A stretch of 64,000 nt of DNA from Streptococcus sp. 29892 (GCF_032594935.1 NZ_CP118734.1:1578001-1642000), one strand, 5' to 3'. Shown: positions 34,062-45,323, counted from the stretch's first letter. Numbers and translations are program-made. The notes: a model not told the origin generated them from the sequence alone.

Positions 34062-36311
34062 ATGACAACAACTATTATCGGCTTCCCACGAATCGGAGAA
34101 CACCGTGAATTAAAATTTATCACTGAAAAATACTTTAGAAACGAAATTCCACAAGAAGAACTCTTGTCAGCAGCTAAAGACTTGCGTGCTAAGCACTGGA
34201 CTATTGTTAAAGAAGCTGGCATTACTGAAATCCCAAGCAATGACTTCTCACACTATGACAATGTTTTGGATGCAGCTGTTCTCTTCAACGTCGTGCCAAA
34301 AGCTGTTCAGGACTTAGACTTGACTGACCTTGAAAAATACTTCGCTTTGGCGCGTGGCTATCAAGGAGACAAGGGTGATGTTCGTGCTAGACCAATGAAA
34401 AAATGGTTCAACACCAACTACCACTATATCGTTCCAGCTATTGAAAAAGACACAGAAATCAAACTAGCTGGTCACAAGATTTTCGACGAATTCCAAGAAG
34501 CAAAGGACTTGGGTATCACAACTCGTCCAGTTTTGATTGGTCCATTCACTCTCTTACAATTAACTGATTTTGAAGAAGGGGTGAAAGCTGAAGATGTAGC
34601 AGATAGCTTGGTTGCTGCCTACGGACAAGTATTTGCAAAATTGGCAGAACTTGGCGCTGAAAAAATCCAGTTGGACGAACCTAGCTTGGTCAAGGATTTG
34701 ACTGATGAAGAAAAAGCCCTTTTCCTCAACATCTACCAAACTCTCTTGGCAGACAAGAAAGGCTTGCAAGTCCTTATCCAAACCTACTTCGGCGATGTGC
34801 GTGACATTTACACTGAATTGACAAACCTACCAGTCGATGCCATCGGTCTTGACTTTGTAGAAGGTAAGGAAACGGCTGCACTTGTAGCGACAGGCTTCCC
34901 AGCTGATAAAACTCTCTATGCAGGTATCGTCAACGGTAAAAACATCTGGCGCAACAACTACGAAAAGAGCTTGGCTGTTTTAGAGGCTATCCCAGCTGAA
35001 AATGTCGTTTTAACAACTTCATGCTCCCTTCTTCATGTACCATTTACAACAGCTAATGAAGTATTTGAACCAGCTATCCTCAACCACTTCGCCTTTGCGG
35101 TTGAAAAATTGAGCGAGCTGCGTGACTTGGATGCCATCCGTAATGGTCAAGGGGAAGCGGCTCTCACAGCCAACAAGGAACTCTTTGCACTTGAGCGTGT
35201 TGGTCGTGATGCAGCTCTTGCAAACCGCTTGGCAGGTTTGACTGACGCAGACTACACTCGTCTCCCAGTCTTTGCTGAACGTGAAGCTATTCAACGCGAG
35301 AAATTGAACTTGCCACTACTTCCAACCACTACGATCGGTTCTTTCCCTCAAACCAAGGACGTCCGTAGCACCCGCTTAGCCTTCCGCCGTGGCGAAATTA
35401 CCGAAGCCGAGTACGATGCCTTTGTTGAAGCTCGTACGGATGAGTGGATTAAGTGGCAGGAAGAAGTTGACTTCGATGTATTGGTTCACGGTGAATTTGA
35501 ACGCAACGACATGGTTGAATACTTCGGTGAAAACCTGTCTGGTTACCTCTTCAGTAAGAACGGTTGGGTTCAATCTTATGGACTTCGTGGCGTAAAACCA
35601 CCAATCATCTGGGGGGATGTGACTCGCTTGAACCCAATTACTGTTAAATGGTCTAGCTATGCTCAAAGCCGTACAAATAAACCAGTCAAAGGGATGTTGA
35701 CAGGACCTGTAACCATCCTCAACTGGTCCTTCCCGCGTGAAGACATTTCTATCAAGGAATCAACCCTTCAAATCGCACTTGCTATCAAGGAAGAAGTTCT
35801 CGACCTTGAAGCAGCAGGTATCAAGATTATCCAAATCGACGAAGCAGCACTTCGTGAAAAATTACCACTCCGCCGTAGCGACTGGTACAGCGAGTATCTT
35901 GATTGGGCAATCCCTGCCTTCCGTTTGGTACACTCAACTGTTGCACCAGATACTCAAATCCACACTCACATGTGCTATAGCGAATTTACAGACATCATTC
36001 CTGCCATCGACAATATGGATGCAGACGTGATCTCCTTTGAAGCTAGCCGTTCAAATCTCGTAATCCTAGACGAACTCAAGGCTAAGAACTTCCAAACCCA
36101 GGTAGGTCCTGGTGTCTATGACATCCACTCTCCACGTGTCCCTGCAGTTGATGAAATTGCACACACTATTCAAGCCATCCTTGCAAAAGTACCGAAAGAA
36201 AAAGTTTGGATCAACCCAGACTGCGGACTAAAAACGCGTGGCGAATCAGAAACAAAAGCTAGCCTTATCCACTTGACCCAAGCAGCTAAGGCAGCCAGAA
36301 AGGAACTCTAA
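34062..36311 (+). CDS. metE: cobalamin-independent methionine synthase
   Basis: A 749-aa MetE, standard length. It transfers the methyl group of methyl-tetrahydrofolate (triglutamate) to homocysteine, giving methionine. The N-terminal domain starts [17 protein letters not shown]. The C-terminal barrel carries the zinc ligands: His and Cys in HTHMCYSEF and the last Cys in [10 protein letters not shown]. The start at 34062 has GGAGGAAAT upstream; the longer frame to 34008 lacks homology. metF follows three bases after its stop, so the methyl donor and its user are made together. A MET-box precedes the pair. Confidence 0.97.
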   Translation: MTTTIIGFPRIGEHRELKFITEKYFRNEIPQEELLSAAKDLRAKHWTIVKEAGITEIPSNDFSHYDNVLDAAVLFNVVPKAVQDLDLTDLEKYFALARGYQGDKGDVRARPMKKWFNTNYHYIVPAIEKDTEIKLAGHKIFDEFQEAKDLGITTRPVLIGPFTLLQLTDFEEGVKAEDVADSLVAAYGQVFAKLAELGAEKIQLDEPSLVKDLTDEEKALFLNIYQTLLADKKGLQVLIQTYFGDVRDIYTELTNLPVDAIGLDFVEGKETAALVATGFPADKTLYAGIVNGKNIWRNNYEKSLAVLEAIPAENVVLTTSCSLLHVPFTTANEVFEPAILNHFAFAVEKLSELRDLDAIRNGQGEAALTANKELFALERVGRDAALANRLAGLTDADYTRLPVFAEREAIQREKLNLPLLPTTTIGSFPQTKDVRSTRLAFRRGEITEAEYDAFVEARTDEWIKWQEEVDFDVLVHGEFERNDMVEYFGENLSGYLFSKNGWVQSYGLRGVKPPIIWGDVTRLNPITVKWSSYAQSRTNKPVKGMLTGPVTILNWSFPREDISIKESTLQIALAIKEEVLDLEAAGIKIIQIDEAALREKLPLRRSDWYSEYLDWAIPAFRLVHSTVAPDTQIHTHMCYSEFTDIIPAIDNMDADVISFEASRSNLVILDELKAKNFQTQVGPGVYDIHSPRVPAVDEIAHTIQAILAKVPKEKVWINPDCGLKTRGESETKASLIHLTQAAKAARKEL

Positions 36312-36314
36312 TTT

Positions 36315-37202
36315 ATGATCGGTCAAACCCCAAGTCTCTCATTTGAAATTTTTCCTCCAAAACCAGAAGTAGGCAATGAAAAGATTATCCAAGCCCTTGA
36401 TGAGATGCAGGGTTTGGCCCCTCATTTTATCAGTGTTACCTGTAGCAATAACAACCTCAATATTGAAGAAACGACTGTTCGCCTGGTCAACCATATTCGT
36501 AATGAGCTGGGAATTCCAACCATTGCCCATCTACCAGCAGCCTACCTGACCAAAGACAAGGTCAAGTCTGTACTTCAATCTCTTGATGAAGTCGGTGTTC
36601 ATCACATTCTAGCCCTTCGTGGTGATATTATTGATGGTCTACCTCCAAAAGAAGATTTCCGCTATGCAACGGACCTCATCTCCTTCATCAAGCAAGAGGC
36701 CCCTCACTTTGACATCATCGGAGCTTGCTATCCTGAAGTTCACCCTGAGTCACCAAACTCTGTATCTGACATCAAGAATCTGAAAAAGAAAGTGGATGCT
36801 GGTTGCTCAAGCTTGGTAACTCAACTCTTCTTTGATAACGAAGCTTTCTATGAGTTTCAAGAGAAATGCCATCTAGCAGACATCGAAGTGCCGATTATTG
36901 CAGGCATCATGCCTATCATCAACAGGAATCAGGCACTTCGTCTCTTGAAAACCTGCGAAAATATTCGTCTTCCACGTAAGTTCAAGGCTATCTTAGAAAA
37001 ATACGAACATAGTCCTGACTCTCTCCGCGCAGCAGGCCTAGCCTACGCCGTAGACCAGATTGTGGACCTAGTCACCAACGATGTCGCAGGTGTCCACCTC
37101 TACACCATGAACAATGCTGAAACAGCTCGCTATATCCACCAGGCTACTCACTCCCTTTTCAATCACTACCAAGGTAGTCTATCAAGTATGATTGGTAGGT
37201 AA
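36315..37202 (+). CDS. metF: methylenetetrahydrofolate reductase
   Basis: A 295-aa flavoenzyme of the MTHFR family that makes 5-methyl-tetrahydrofolate for MetE. SFEIFPPKPEVG at the N-terminus contains the catalytic Glu; HILALRGDI, GACYPEVHPES and VTQLFFDNEAFYEF follow in the usual order. It is the second gene of the metE-metF operon and ends just before an intrinsic terminator. Confidence 0.96.
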   Translation: MIGQTPSLSFEIFPPKPEVGNEKIIQALDEMQGLAPHFISVTCSNNNLNIEETTVRLVNHIRNELGIPTIAHLPAAYLTKDKVKSVLQSLDEVGVHHILALRGDIIDGLPPKEDFRYATDLISFIKQEAPHFDIIGACYPEVHPESPNSVSDIKNLKKKVDAGCSSLVTQLFFDNEAFYEFQEKCHLADIEVPIIAGIMPIINRNQALRLLKTCENIRLPRKFKAILEKYEHSPDSLRAAGLAYAVDQIVDLVTNDVAGVHLYTMNNAETARYIHQATHSLFNHYQGSLSSMIGR

Positions 37203-37211
37203 ATAGCAAAA

Positions 37212-37251
37212 GACTTGAAAGTATCTTTGGATACTTTTCAAGTCTTTTTTT
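37212..37251 (+). terminator. terminator of metE-metF
   Basis: GACTTGAAAGTATC-TTTG-GATACTTTTCAAGTC followed by seven T, ten bases after the metF stop. Confidence 0.9.
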
Positions 37252-37834
37252 GATGGATAAATATCAAAATATAGTCGAATGACTATATGATTGTGACGAC
37301 TGCGGAACGAATAATTCTACGAACAGACCTGAATCAAGGAGTTGGCAGGTGATTGTAGGCAGAGGTTGGGCTCAAGCCCAGGCCCACTTCTCAGAGTTCG
37401 TGTCAACATCTCAGCAATTCGTGTTTTGCACTCCAAATCTGACCTCTACGGCTGATGCGAACGAGTTCGCTTCATTTCCAACCTCCAACAGTTCCTACTC
37501 TGACTGTTGGAGGTGTGCGGAGGTGCGAGTGAAACAGTCTGTGAATAGACTGTTTCAGCAGGTCTCTTTGGGATAAGAAACTAGCCGTACACCCCCAAGC
37601 TTGAAAGAAGAAAGTGGGGAAATAGTGAAAAATGACCCCTACGATAACATCTAAAGAGGAAAGTGAGTGTTCTAATGATGACCGGAAACAAGGAAATGAA
37701 GTTGCCAATTACTACTCTCTGATAAATAGTATATATCGACACTAGTCTACGTCATACGAGATACATAGAATAATATTACTAGACCGGAAGTTCTACCAAA
37801 CAACTAACCTAGCCAATGTTTTTTCAGAAACCCC
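37252..37834. repeat. 580-base gap with hairpin-repeat element copy 2 and a TATAGTC palindrome
   Basis: No convincing gene. A palindrome TATAGTC-GAAT-GACTATA is at 37270-37287. At 37385-37560 (best read on the minus strand) lie two hairpins of the same family as at 6505 and 52400: CCAACAGT/ACTGTTGG (37485-37510), flanked by ACCTCCAACC (minus GGTTGGAAAT string), and GAAACAGTC/GACTGTTTC (37531-37556), plus a short CGAAC/GTTCG palindrome. A 36-codon frame at 37632-37742 has no recognisable features. The rest I cannot explain. Confidence 0.55.
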
Positions 37835-37864
37835 AAAAAGCTGACCGCTTTTGTGCAGTCAGCT
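37835..37864 (-). terminator. terminator of the purine permease gene
   Basis: Minus strand AGCTGACTGC-ACAAAA-GCGGTCAGCT followed by five T. Confidence 0.85.
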
Positions 37865-37893
37865 AGGGTACATAAATGTGATTTTCTTTATTC

Positions 37894-39354
37894 TTACAAG
37901 AAAGCAAGAATGATAAAGTTTAGAATGAAGAGGACAGTTGCTCCCCAAAGGATTGGGTGGATTTCTTTTGTTTTACCAGTTGAAATTTTTACCAAGCAAT
38001 AGAAGATGAAAGCTGCTGCAATACCGTATGAGATAGAGAAGCAAAGGGCCATGAAGAAGGCTGCAAAGAAGGCAGGAAGAGCATCTTCGAAGTGGCTCCA
38101 ATCAACATCAAGGAAGGATGAAACCATCATAACACCGACAATAATCAAGGCTGGAGCTGTTGCAGCTGCTGGGACAATACCGATAAATGGCAAGATAAGA
38201 ATTGAAAGAAGGAAGAGAAGGGCTGTCGTTACAGCTGTCAACCCAGTACGACCACCCGCAGAGATACCTGCTGCAGATTCAACGTAAGTTGTCGTATTTG
38301 ATGTACCGAAGATAGCACCGATTGATGTACCGATAGCATCTGCAAAGAGGGCTCTATCCATCTTAGAGTTAAATCCAGTACCATTTTCAAGAGCTTTCTC
38401 ATCTTCTTCTGAGAAAATACCAGTCTTGCGACCTGTACCGATAAAGGTACCGAGTGTATCAAAGGTATCTGACAAGCTGAAAGCGAAGATAGTCATCAAA
38501 ACAAGTGGCAGACGGCTTGAGTCAGCAAAGAGAGAAGACAAACCACCGAAAGCTGCTAGGAAAGTTGTACCCAACTCAGCAAAAGCTGTACCGATATTGT
38601 TGTTGGCCAAGTCAATCGTAGAAAGATCTACAACACCTGCTGGAATTCCTGCCAAGGTTGTTGCGACAATACCAATCAAAATCGCACCACGAACATTTTT
38701 AATCACCAAGACAGCTGTCAAAAGAAGACCAAGTACTGTCAAAAGAACACTTGGGTCAGTGAAAGTTGAAATGCCAGGTACGACACCACCACCAGCAAAT
38801 ACAGAGAAGACACCATTTGCGAATGTTTCAGCTGTCGCATCTGCAGGAGCAACTCCGTTAACAGTAATAATATCTGAACCAGAAGTCAAGAAGGTAATCA
38901 AGTTAGAGTTCTTGAAACCAAGGTAGGCAACGAATACACCGATACCACCACCGATAGCGTGTTGCAAGCTAATAGGAATAGCCTTAATGATACTCTTACG
39001 GACCTTAGTAACTGTAATAAAGATATTGAATAAACCACAGAGGAAAACCATAGCCAAAGCTTCTTGCCAAGTAAAACCAAGACCGATAACAACTGTATAG
39101 GTAAAGAAAGCGTTCAAGCCCATCCCTGGTGCCAAGGCATAAGGAACATTGGCGAAGAGACCCATAACAAGCGTTGAAACCGCGCTGGCAATGATGGTTG
39201 CCAAGAATACTGCCTGAGTTGGCATACCAGCAACACTGAGGATGCTTGGGTTAACAAACAAAATATAGCTCATGGCGAAGAAAGTCGTAAGACCAGCCAT
39301 AATTTCAGTAGAAACGGTCGTTCCATGTTCTTTTAGTTTAAAAAACTGTTCCAT
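37894..39354 (-). CDS. pbuG: NCS2-family purine permease (hypoxanthine/guanine, AzgA/PbuG type)
   Basis: A 486-aa multi-pass membrane transporter with about 12 or more hydrophobic segments. The start STEIMAGLTTFFAMSYILFVNPSILS, AFFTYTVVIGLGFTWQEALAMVFLCG, the IPISLQHAIGGGIGVFVAYLGFK segment and FADAIGTSIGAIFGTSNTTTYVESAAG are hallmarks of the AzgA-like branch. It probably imports hypoxanthine and guanine by proton symport. PurBox-like sites and a good promoter stand upstream, which agrees with purine control. Confidence 0.9.
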   Translation of the reverse strand: MEQFFKLKEHGTTVSTEIMAGLTTFFAMSYILFVNPSILSVAGMPTQAVFLATIIASAVSTLVMGLFANVPYALAPGMGLNAFFTYTVVIGLGFTWQEALAMVFLCGLFNIFITVTKVRKSIIKAIPISLQHAIGGGIGVFVAYLGFKNSNLITFLTSGSDIITVNGVAPADATAETFANGVFSVFAGGGVVPGISTFTDPSVLLTVLGLLLTAVLVIKNVRGAILIGIVATTLAGIPAGVVDLSTIDLANNNIGTAFAELGTTFLAAFGGLSSLFADSSRLPLVLMTIFAFSLSDTFDTLGTFIGTGRKTGIFSEEDEKALENGTGFNSKMDRALFADAIGTSIGAIFGTSNTTTYVESAAGISAGGRTGLTAVTTALLFLLSILILPFIGIVPAAATAPALIIVGVMMVSSFLDVDWSHFEDALPAFFAAFFMALCFSISYGIAAAFIFYCLVKISTGKTKEIHPILWGATVLFILNFIILAFL

Positions 39355-39373
39355 TTTTCAATTATTCTCCTTT

Positions 39374-39387
39374 TATTTACGAACGAT
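39374..39387. promoter_or_regulatory. PurBox-like site in the permease leader
   Basis: ATTTACGAACGAT fits the PurR box AWWWCCGAACWWT with one or two changes. It lies between the -10 box and the ribosome site. Confidence 0.4.
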
Positions 39388-39393
39388 ATAGCT

Positions 39394-39422
39394 ATTATAT
39401 ACAAATCGCTTTTATACTTCAA
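39394..39422 (-). promoter_or_regulatory. promoter of the purine permease gene
   Basis: Minus strand TTGAAG (plus 39417-39422) and TATAAT (plus 39394-39399), 17-base spacer. Confidence 0.8.
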
Positions 39423-39456
39423 GCAATTCATGTATGAAAACGTTATTTTCTAAAAC

Positions 39457-39469
39457 AATGTTCGTTTTT
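39457..39469. promoter_or_regulatory. PurBox-like site upstream of the permease promoter
   Basis: On the minus strand AAAAACGAACATT, one base from the consensus AWWWCCGAACWWT, about 40 bases upstream of the -35 box. The spacing suits PurR acting as an activator, as in lactococci and streptococci. Confidence 0.5.
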
Positions 39470-39520
39470 CACGAATATTTCCTCTTGTTTTTGCTTCATA
39501 TCCTAAAAACGATTAGCTTT

Positions 39521-39549
39521 TTGCTTTTCTACAGGCATTTTGCTATACT
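39521..39549 (+). promoter_or_regulatory. promoter of the Cof-type HAD gene
   Basis: TTGCTT (39521-39526) and TATACT (39544-39549) with a 17-base spacer, 35 bases before the ATG at 39584. Confidence 0.7.
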
Positions 39550-39583
39550 GGAACTTATTAGTTTCAAAAAGGATAAGACAAGT

Positions 39584-40396
39584 ATGAAGAAAAAAATTAT
39601 TTCCATTGACCTAGATGGTACCTTACTAAATCAAGATAGTCAACTAAGTGACTACACAGTTTCTACTATTAAAAAGGTAAAAGAGGCTGGACATACCGTT
39701 TTGATTGCTACAGGTCGTCCCTATCGTATGGCAGAGCAATTTTACAACCAATTAGAGCTAGATACGCCCATGATTAACTTCAATGGTTCTCTCATTCATC
39801 TCCCAGGAAAAAAATGGGCCTGGGAAAAGAATATTCTTATTGATAAAAAATACCTACTCGATTTTTTGAAAGAAGAGGAGCGGTTTGAAGCAGACTTTAT
39901 AGCAGGAGAATACAAAAATAAATTCTTCATTACGCAAAAACATTTAGATAAAATCGACCCTTCCCTCATGGGAGTTGAGCAAATTACACCAGACACACTC
40001 ATTAAACCTGAGCTGATTACCAGCGACCCCCACTCTATCCTCATGCAAACACGTGCTACAGATAAGTATCAGCTTGCCAAGGAAATGAAGGCCTACTTCA
40101 ATGATGAACTGGAAATCAATACTTGGGGAGGTCCCTTAAATATTCTAGAAACTTGTGCTAAAGGAGTTAATAAAGCTACCGCCCTTAGCTATGTCTTAAA
40201 CCTCTTCCAAGCCAGTCCGAGCGATCTAGTCGCTTTCGGAGATGAGCACAATGATGTCGAAATGCTGGAACTGGCTGGCATTAGCTATGCCATGAAAAAC
40301 TGCAGTGATACCCTTCGTCCTCACGCAGACCGCTTGACTGAATTTACAAATAGCGAAGATGGGGTTGCCAAAGAACTAGAAAAATTATTTCTATAA
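39584..40396 (+). CDS. Cof-type HAD-IIB sugar-phosphate phosphatase
   Basis: A 270-aa HAD hydrolase. Motif I ISIDLDGTLL (Asp8 or Asp10 region), motif II IATGRPYR, Lys in CAKGVNKATAL and motif III VAFGDEHNDVEMLELAG are complete. The mid-sequence C2B cap marks the Cof/YidA/SupH group, which removes phosphate from sugar phosphates or FMN precursors. The start is at 39584 with AAAGGA; the longer frame from 39434 begins within the promoter region. It ends at a terminator before the man operon. Confidence 0.9.
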   Translation: MKKKIISIDLDGTLLNQDSQLSDYTVSTIKKVKEAGHTVLIATGRPYRMAEQFYNQLELDTPMINFNGSLIHLPGKKWAWEKNILIDKKYLLDFLKEEERFEADFIAGEYKNKFFITQKHLDKIDPSLMGVEQITPDTLIKPELITSDPHSILMQTRATDKYQLAKEMKAYFNDELEINTWGGPLNILETCAKGVNKATALSYVLNLFQASPSDLVAFGDEHNDVEMLELAGISYAMKNCSDTLRPHADRLTEFTNSEDGVAKELEKLFL

Positions 40397-40399
40397 GAA

Positions 40400-40426
40400 A
40401 GAACTGCGTCTGCAGTTTTTTTCTTT
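40400..40426 (+). terminator. terminator after the HAD gene
   Basis: AGAACTGC-GTC-TGCAGTT followed by seven T with CTTTT. Confidence 0.8.
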
Positions 40427-40508
40427 TGTTTTGCATAGCCAGCAACAGATTTCTGAAAAGAGTATGTAAAAATTTCGGAATTTTTTTCTGTTTTTAACAC
40501 AAATTTGC

Positions 40509-40538
40509 TTGACAAATTACATGAAAACGTTTTATAAT
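40509..40538 (+). promoter_or_regulatory. manLMN promoter with cre site in the spacer
   Basis: TTGACA (40509-40514) and TATAAT (40533-40538), 18-base spacer. Within it ATGAAAACGTTTTAT (40521-40535) matches the CcpA cre consensus, so CcpA bound there would block RNA polymerase. The ATG lies about 80 bases downstream. Confidence 0.8.
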
Positions 40539-40617
40539 ATACAAGTTCAAGGAAATGTAAGCCCATTCATTAGTTTTACATTTCAAAGGAACTAGAAAAA
40601 ATTTAGGGGGAACAATA

Positions 40618-41607
40618 ATGAGTATTGGAATCATTATTGCAAGTCATGGTGAATTTGCAGCTGGCATTCATCAGTCTGGTCAAATGATTTTTGGCGAACA
40701 AGAAAAAGTTCAAGTTGTAACTTTTATGCCAAGTGAAGGACCAGATGATTTATATGCTAAGCTCAATGCAGCTGTTGACTCATTCGATGCTGATGATGAA
40801 GTGTTGGTATTGGCGGACCTTTGGAGTGGTTCTCCATTTAACCAAGCAAGTCGCGTTGCTGGCGAACGTCCAGACCGTAAATTTGCCATCATCACTGGAC
40901 TTAACTTGCCAATGCTAATTCAAGCCTACACAGAGCGTCTAATGGATGCATCTGCGGGGGTTGAAAAGGTTGCCGCAAACATTATCAAGGAAGCCAAAGA
41001 TGGTATCAAGGTTCTTCCAGAAGAACTTCAACCAGCTGAGGCTGCTCCAGCTGCAAGTGCTGCTCAAGCACCTAAAGGAGCAATCCCACCAGGAACTGTT
41101 ATCGGTGATGGTAAGTTGAAAATCAACTTAGCGCGTATCGATACTCGTCTCTTGCATGGTCAGGTCGCTACTGCTTGGACTCCAGCTTCTAAGGCTGACC
41201 GTATCATCGTCGCTTCAGATACAGTTGCACAAGACGACCTTCGTAAGCAATTGATCAAGCAAGCGGCTCCAGGAAACGTTAAAGCAAACGTTGTTCCTAT
41301 CAAGAAACTGATTGAGGTTTCTAAAGATCCTCGCTTCGGTAACACACACGCTTTGATTCTCTTTGAAACACCTCAAGAAGCTCTTGAAGCAATCGAAGGT
41401 GGCGTAGAAATCAAGGAATTGAACGTTGGTTCTATGGCTCACTCAACAGGTAAAACAATGGTGAACACTGTTCTTTCTATGGATAAGGACGATGTTGCAA
41501 CCTTTGAACGCTTGCGTGAACTTGGTGTCAAATTCGATGTCCGTAAAGTTCCAAACGATTCACCAAAAGATTTGTTTGACTTGATTAACAAGGCAGATGT
41601 TAAATAA
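40618..41607 (+). CDS. manL: PTS mannose-family EIIAB component
   Basis: A 329-aa fused IIA-IIB protein. The IIA domain (1-about 135) has phospho-His10 in [12 protein letters not shown]; an Ala/Pro linker follows (about 138-158); the IIB domain carries phospho-His180 in [15 protein letters not shown]. It passes phosphate from HPr to mannose, glucose or glucosamine taken up by ManM/ManN. In streptococci this complex also signals sugar status and is a receptor for class IIa-type bacteriocins. First gene of the man operon. Confidence 0.96.
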   Translation: MSIGIIIASHGEFAAGIHQSGQMIFGEQEKVQVVTFMPSEGPDDLYAKLNAAVDSFDADDEVLVLADLWSGSPFNQASRVAGERPDRKFAIITGLNLPMLIQAYTERLMDASAGVEKVAANIIKEAKDGIKVLPEELQPAEAAPAASAAQAPKGAIPPGTVIGDGKLKINLARIDTRLLHGQVATAWTPASKADRIIVASDTVAQDDLRKQLIKQAAPGNVKANVVPIKKLIEVSKDPRFGNTHALILFETPQEALEAIEGGVEIKELNVGSMAHSTGKTMVNTVLSMDKDDVATFERLRELGVKFDVRKVPNDSPKDLFDLINKADVK

Positions 41608-41656
41608 TAACTGATTAACACTGTGTGATTATCAGAAATATGAAAGGATTATAAAT

Positions 41657-42463
41657 ATGTCAGATATTTCAATTATTTCTGCAATTTTGGTCGTTTTTGT
41701 GGCCTTTCTTGCAGGTATGGAAGGTGTCCTTGACCAATTCCAATTCCATCAACCAATCGTTGCATGTACCCTCATCGGTCTTGTTACCGGTAACCTAACA
41801 GCTGGTGTTATGCTTGGAGGAACTCTCCAACTTGTTGCCCTTGGCTGGTCAAACATCGGTGCTGCGATTGCACCAGACGCTGCCCTTGCTTCTGTTGCTG
41901 CCGCTATCATCTTGATTAAGGGTGGTGACTTCTCAGCAACTGCTATCTCAGTTGCTCAAGGTCTTGCTATCCCTCTTGCTGTTGCAGGTCTTTTCCTTAC
42001 AATGCTTGTGCGTACTGCATCTGTTGCCCTTGTACACGGTGCTGACGCTGCTGCAGAACGCGGTGATTTCGGTGCACTTGAGCGCTACCATTTGATCGCT
42101 CTTTCACTTCAAGGTCTTCGTATTGCTGTTCCTGCTGCCCTTCTTCTTGCTATCCCAACTGAGGCTGTTCAAGCTGCTCTTGAATCTATGCCAGCTTGGT
42201 TGTCAGGTGGTATGAACGTCGGTGGTGGTATGGTTGTTGCCGTAGGTTTCGCTATGGTTATCAACATGATGGCTACTCGTGAAGTATGGCCATTCTTCGC
42301 TATCGGTTTCGCTCTTGCTGCTGTTAGCCAATTGACACTTATCGCTCTTGGTGCTATCGGTGTATCTCTTGCCTTCATCTACCTTAACCTTTCTAAAAAA
42401 GGTGGAAACGGTGGCGGAGCTGGTTCTAACGATCCAATCGGCGACATCCTAGAAGACTACTAA
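41657..42463 (+). CDS. manM: PTS mannose-family EIIC component
   Basis: A 268-aa membrane protein, typical of the mannose-family IIC channel. Start DISIISAILVVFVAFLAGMEGVLDQFQFHQPIVACTLIG, then GGTLQLVALGWSNIGAAIAPDAALASVAA. Multiple hydrophobic helices run throughout. Together with ManN it forms the sugar channel. Its ribosome site (AAAGGA) precedes the ATG, and manN follows after 21 bases. Confidence 0.96.
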   Translation: MSDISIISAILVVFVAFLAGMEGVLDQFQFHQPIVACTLIGLVTGNLTAGVMLGGTLQLVALGWSNIGAAIAPDAALASVAAAIILIKGGDFSATAISVAQGLAIPLAVAGLFLTMLVRTASVALVHGADAAAERGDFGALERYHLIALSLQGLRIAVPAALLLAIPTEAVQAALESMPAWLSGGMNVGGGMVVAVGFAMVINMMATREVWPFFAIGFALAAVSQLTLIALGAIGVSLAFIYLNLSKKGGNGGGAGSNDPIGDILEDY

Positions 42464-42484
42464 GAAGAAAGGAAGAACACAATC

Positions 42485-43396
42485 ATGACAGAAAAAATTC
42501 AACTTTCAGTAAAAGATCGTAAAGCGATTTGCTGGCGTTCAACCTTCCTTCAAGCATCATGGAACTTTGAGCGTATGCAAAACTTGGGTTGGGCTTACAC
42601 AATGGTTCCAGCTATCAAAAAACTTTACACTAAGAAAGAAGATCAAATTGCGGCTCTTAAACGCCACATGGAATTCTTTAACACACACCCATACGTTGCT
42701 GCACCTATCGTCGGTGTAACACTTGCCCTTGAAGAAGAGCGTGCAAACGGTGCTGACATCGATGATGCTGCTATCCAAGGTGTGAAAATCGGTATGATGG
42801 GACCTCTCGCTGGTATCGGTGACCCAGTATTCTGGTTTACAGTACGTCCTATCCTCGGTGCCCTAGGTGCTTCACTTGCTGTGTCAGGTAACATCCTTGG
42901 CCCAATCCTCTTCTTCGGTCTTTGGAACGCTATCCGTATGAGCTTCCTATGGTACACTCAAGAGTTTGGTTACAAATCAGGTAAAGAAATCACTAAAGAT
43001 ATGTCAGGTGGTATCCTCCAAGACATCACTAAAGGGGCTTCTATCCTCGGTATGTTCATCCTTGCCGTACTTGCTCAACGTTGGGTATCTATCGGCTTCA
43101 ACTTCACGGTTTCTGAAGTTCCACTCTCAGAAGGTGCCTACATCGAGTGGGATAAATTGCCAGAAGGCTACGAAGGTATCCAAAAAGCCTTTGAATTGGT
43201 TGGTCAAGGTTTGTCACAAACTCCAACTAAAGTTACTACCTTCCAACAAAACTTGGACGGTCTTATCCCAGGCTTCATGCACTTGCTTCTTACCTTCCTA
43301 TGTATGTGGTTGTTGAAGAAAAAAGTTTCTCCAATCACTATCATCGTTGGTTTGTTCGCATTCGGTATCGCAGCTCGCCTACTTGGAATTATGTAA
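42485..43396 (+). CDS. manN: PTS mannose-family EIID component
   Basis: A 303-aa IID subunit. The N-terminus has FLQASWNFERMQNLGWAYTMVPAIKKLY, then KIGMMGPLAGIGDPVFWFTVRPILGALGASLA, a family hallmark; the C-terminus has LLTFLCMWLLKKKVSPITII. IID is specific to mannose-type PTS. A strong GC-rich terminator follows. Confidence 0.96.
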   Translation: MTEKIQLSVKDRKAICWRSTFLQASWNFERMQNLGWAYTMVPAIKKLYTKKEDQIAALKRHMEFFNTHPYVAAPIVGVTLALEEERANGADIDDAAIQGVKIGMMGPLAGIGDPVFWFTVRPILGALGASLAVSGNILGPILFFGLWNAIRMSFLWYTQEFGYKSGKEITKDMSGGILQDITKGASILGMFILAVLAQRWVSIGFNFTVSEVPLSEGAYIEWDKLPEGYEGIQKAFELVGQGLSQTPTKVTTFQQNLDGLIPGFMHLLLTFLCMWLLKKKVSPITIIVGLFAFGIAARLLGIM

Positions 43397-43404
43397 TCCA
43401 TTAA

Positions 43405-43430
43405 GAAACCCCGCTCATGCGGGGTTTTAT
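43405..43430 (+). terminator. terminator of manLMN
   Basis: AAACCCCGC-TCAT-GCGGGGTTTTAT, 9-bp stem. A TATAAT for the next gene (43433-43438) starts right after it. Confidence 0.85.
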
Positions 43431-43459
43431 GGTATAATTAAACAAGAAATGAGGTAACT

Positions 43460-43834
43460 ATGGCACAATCATTAAACAAACACGTCGAACTATCCACAAC
43501 AGGCGTTTCCTATCTCAGTCTTGCAGGTGGAACGGTTGGCAAGTTCCTGCTAGGTGATCAAGCTCTGGAATTTTATGCTGATAACAACGTTGAAAATTAC
43601 GTTCAAATTCCTTGGACATCTATCGATCAAATCGGTGCCAATGTTTCCAACAAGAAAATCAGTCGCCACTTCGAAGTCTATACTGATAGCGGCAAATTCC
43701 TTTTTGCTTCTAAAGATTCTGGTAAAATCCTAAAAATTGCTCGTGAACATATTGGCAATGATAAGGTGGTCAAACTACCAACTCTCCTGCAAATTCTAGG
43801 ACAGAAAATCTCAAATCTATTTGCAAAAAAATAA
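43460..43834 (+). CDS. DUF956 family protein (ManO-like)
   Basis: A 124-aa soluble protein: AQSLNKHVELSTTGVSYLSLAGGTVGKFLLGDQALEFY, then VQIPWTSIDQIGANV and a PH-like beta pattern (RHFEVYTDSGKFLFASKDSGKILKIAREHIG). DUF956 genes are regularly found downstream of mannose-PTS operons in lactic acid bacteria (manO), and may modulate the PTS or its regulator; the activity is not defined. GAGGTAAC precedes the ATG; the promoter -10 touches the man terminator. Confidence 0.85.
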   Translation: MAQSLNKHVELSTTGVSYLSLAGGTVGKFLLGDQALEFYADNNVENYVQIPWTSIDQIGANVSNKKISRHFEVYTDSGKFLFASKDSGKILKIAREHIGNDKVVKLPTLLQILGQKISNLFAKK

Positions 43835-43849
43835 AAAATCAAGTATAAT
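43821..43849 (+). promoter_or_regulatory. promoter of the serS T-box unit
   Basis: TTGCAA (43821-43826) and TATAAT (43844-43849), 17-base spacer. The -35 box lies inside the last codons of the DUF956 gene. Confidence 0.75.
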
Positions 43850-43854
43850 AAGAC

Positions 43855-45323
<1,469 letters not shown>

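Noticed and set aside
37349..37576. 75-codon plus-strand frame, and its minus-strand partner
   Set aside because: Both are made of the hairpin-repeat element; no ribosome site and no protein-like composition.
39430..39447. ATGAAAACGTTATTTTC as a cre site for the purine permease
   Set aside because: The left half fits, but the right half lacks the CA end of the consensus; the PurBox next to it explains control better.
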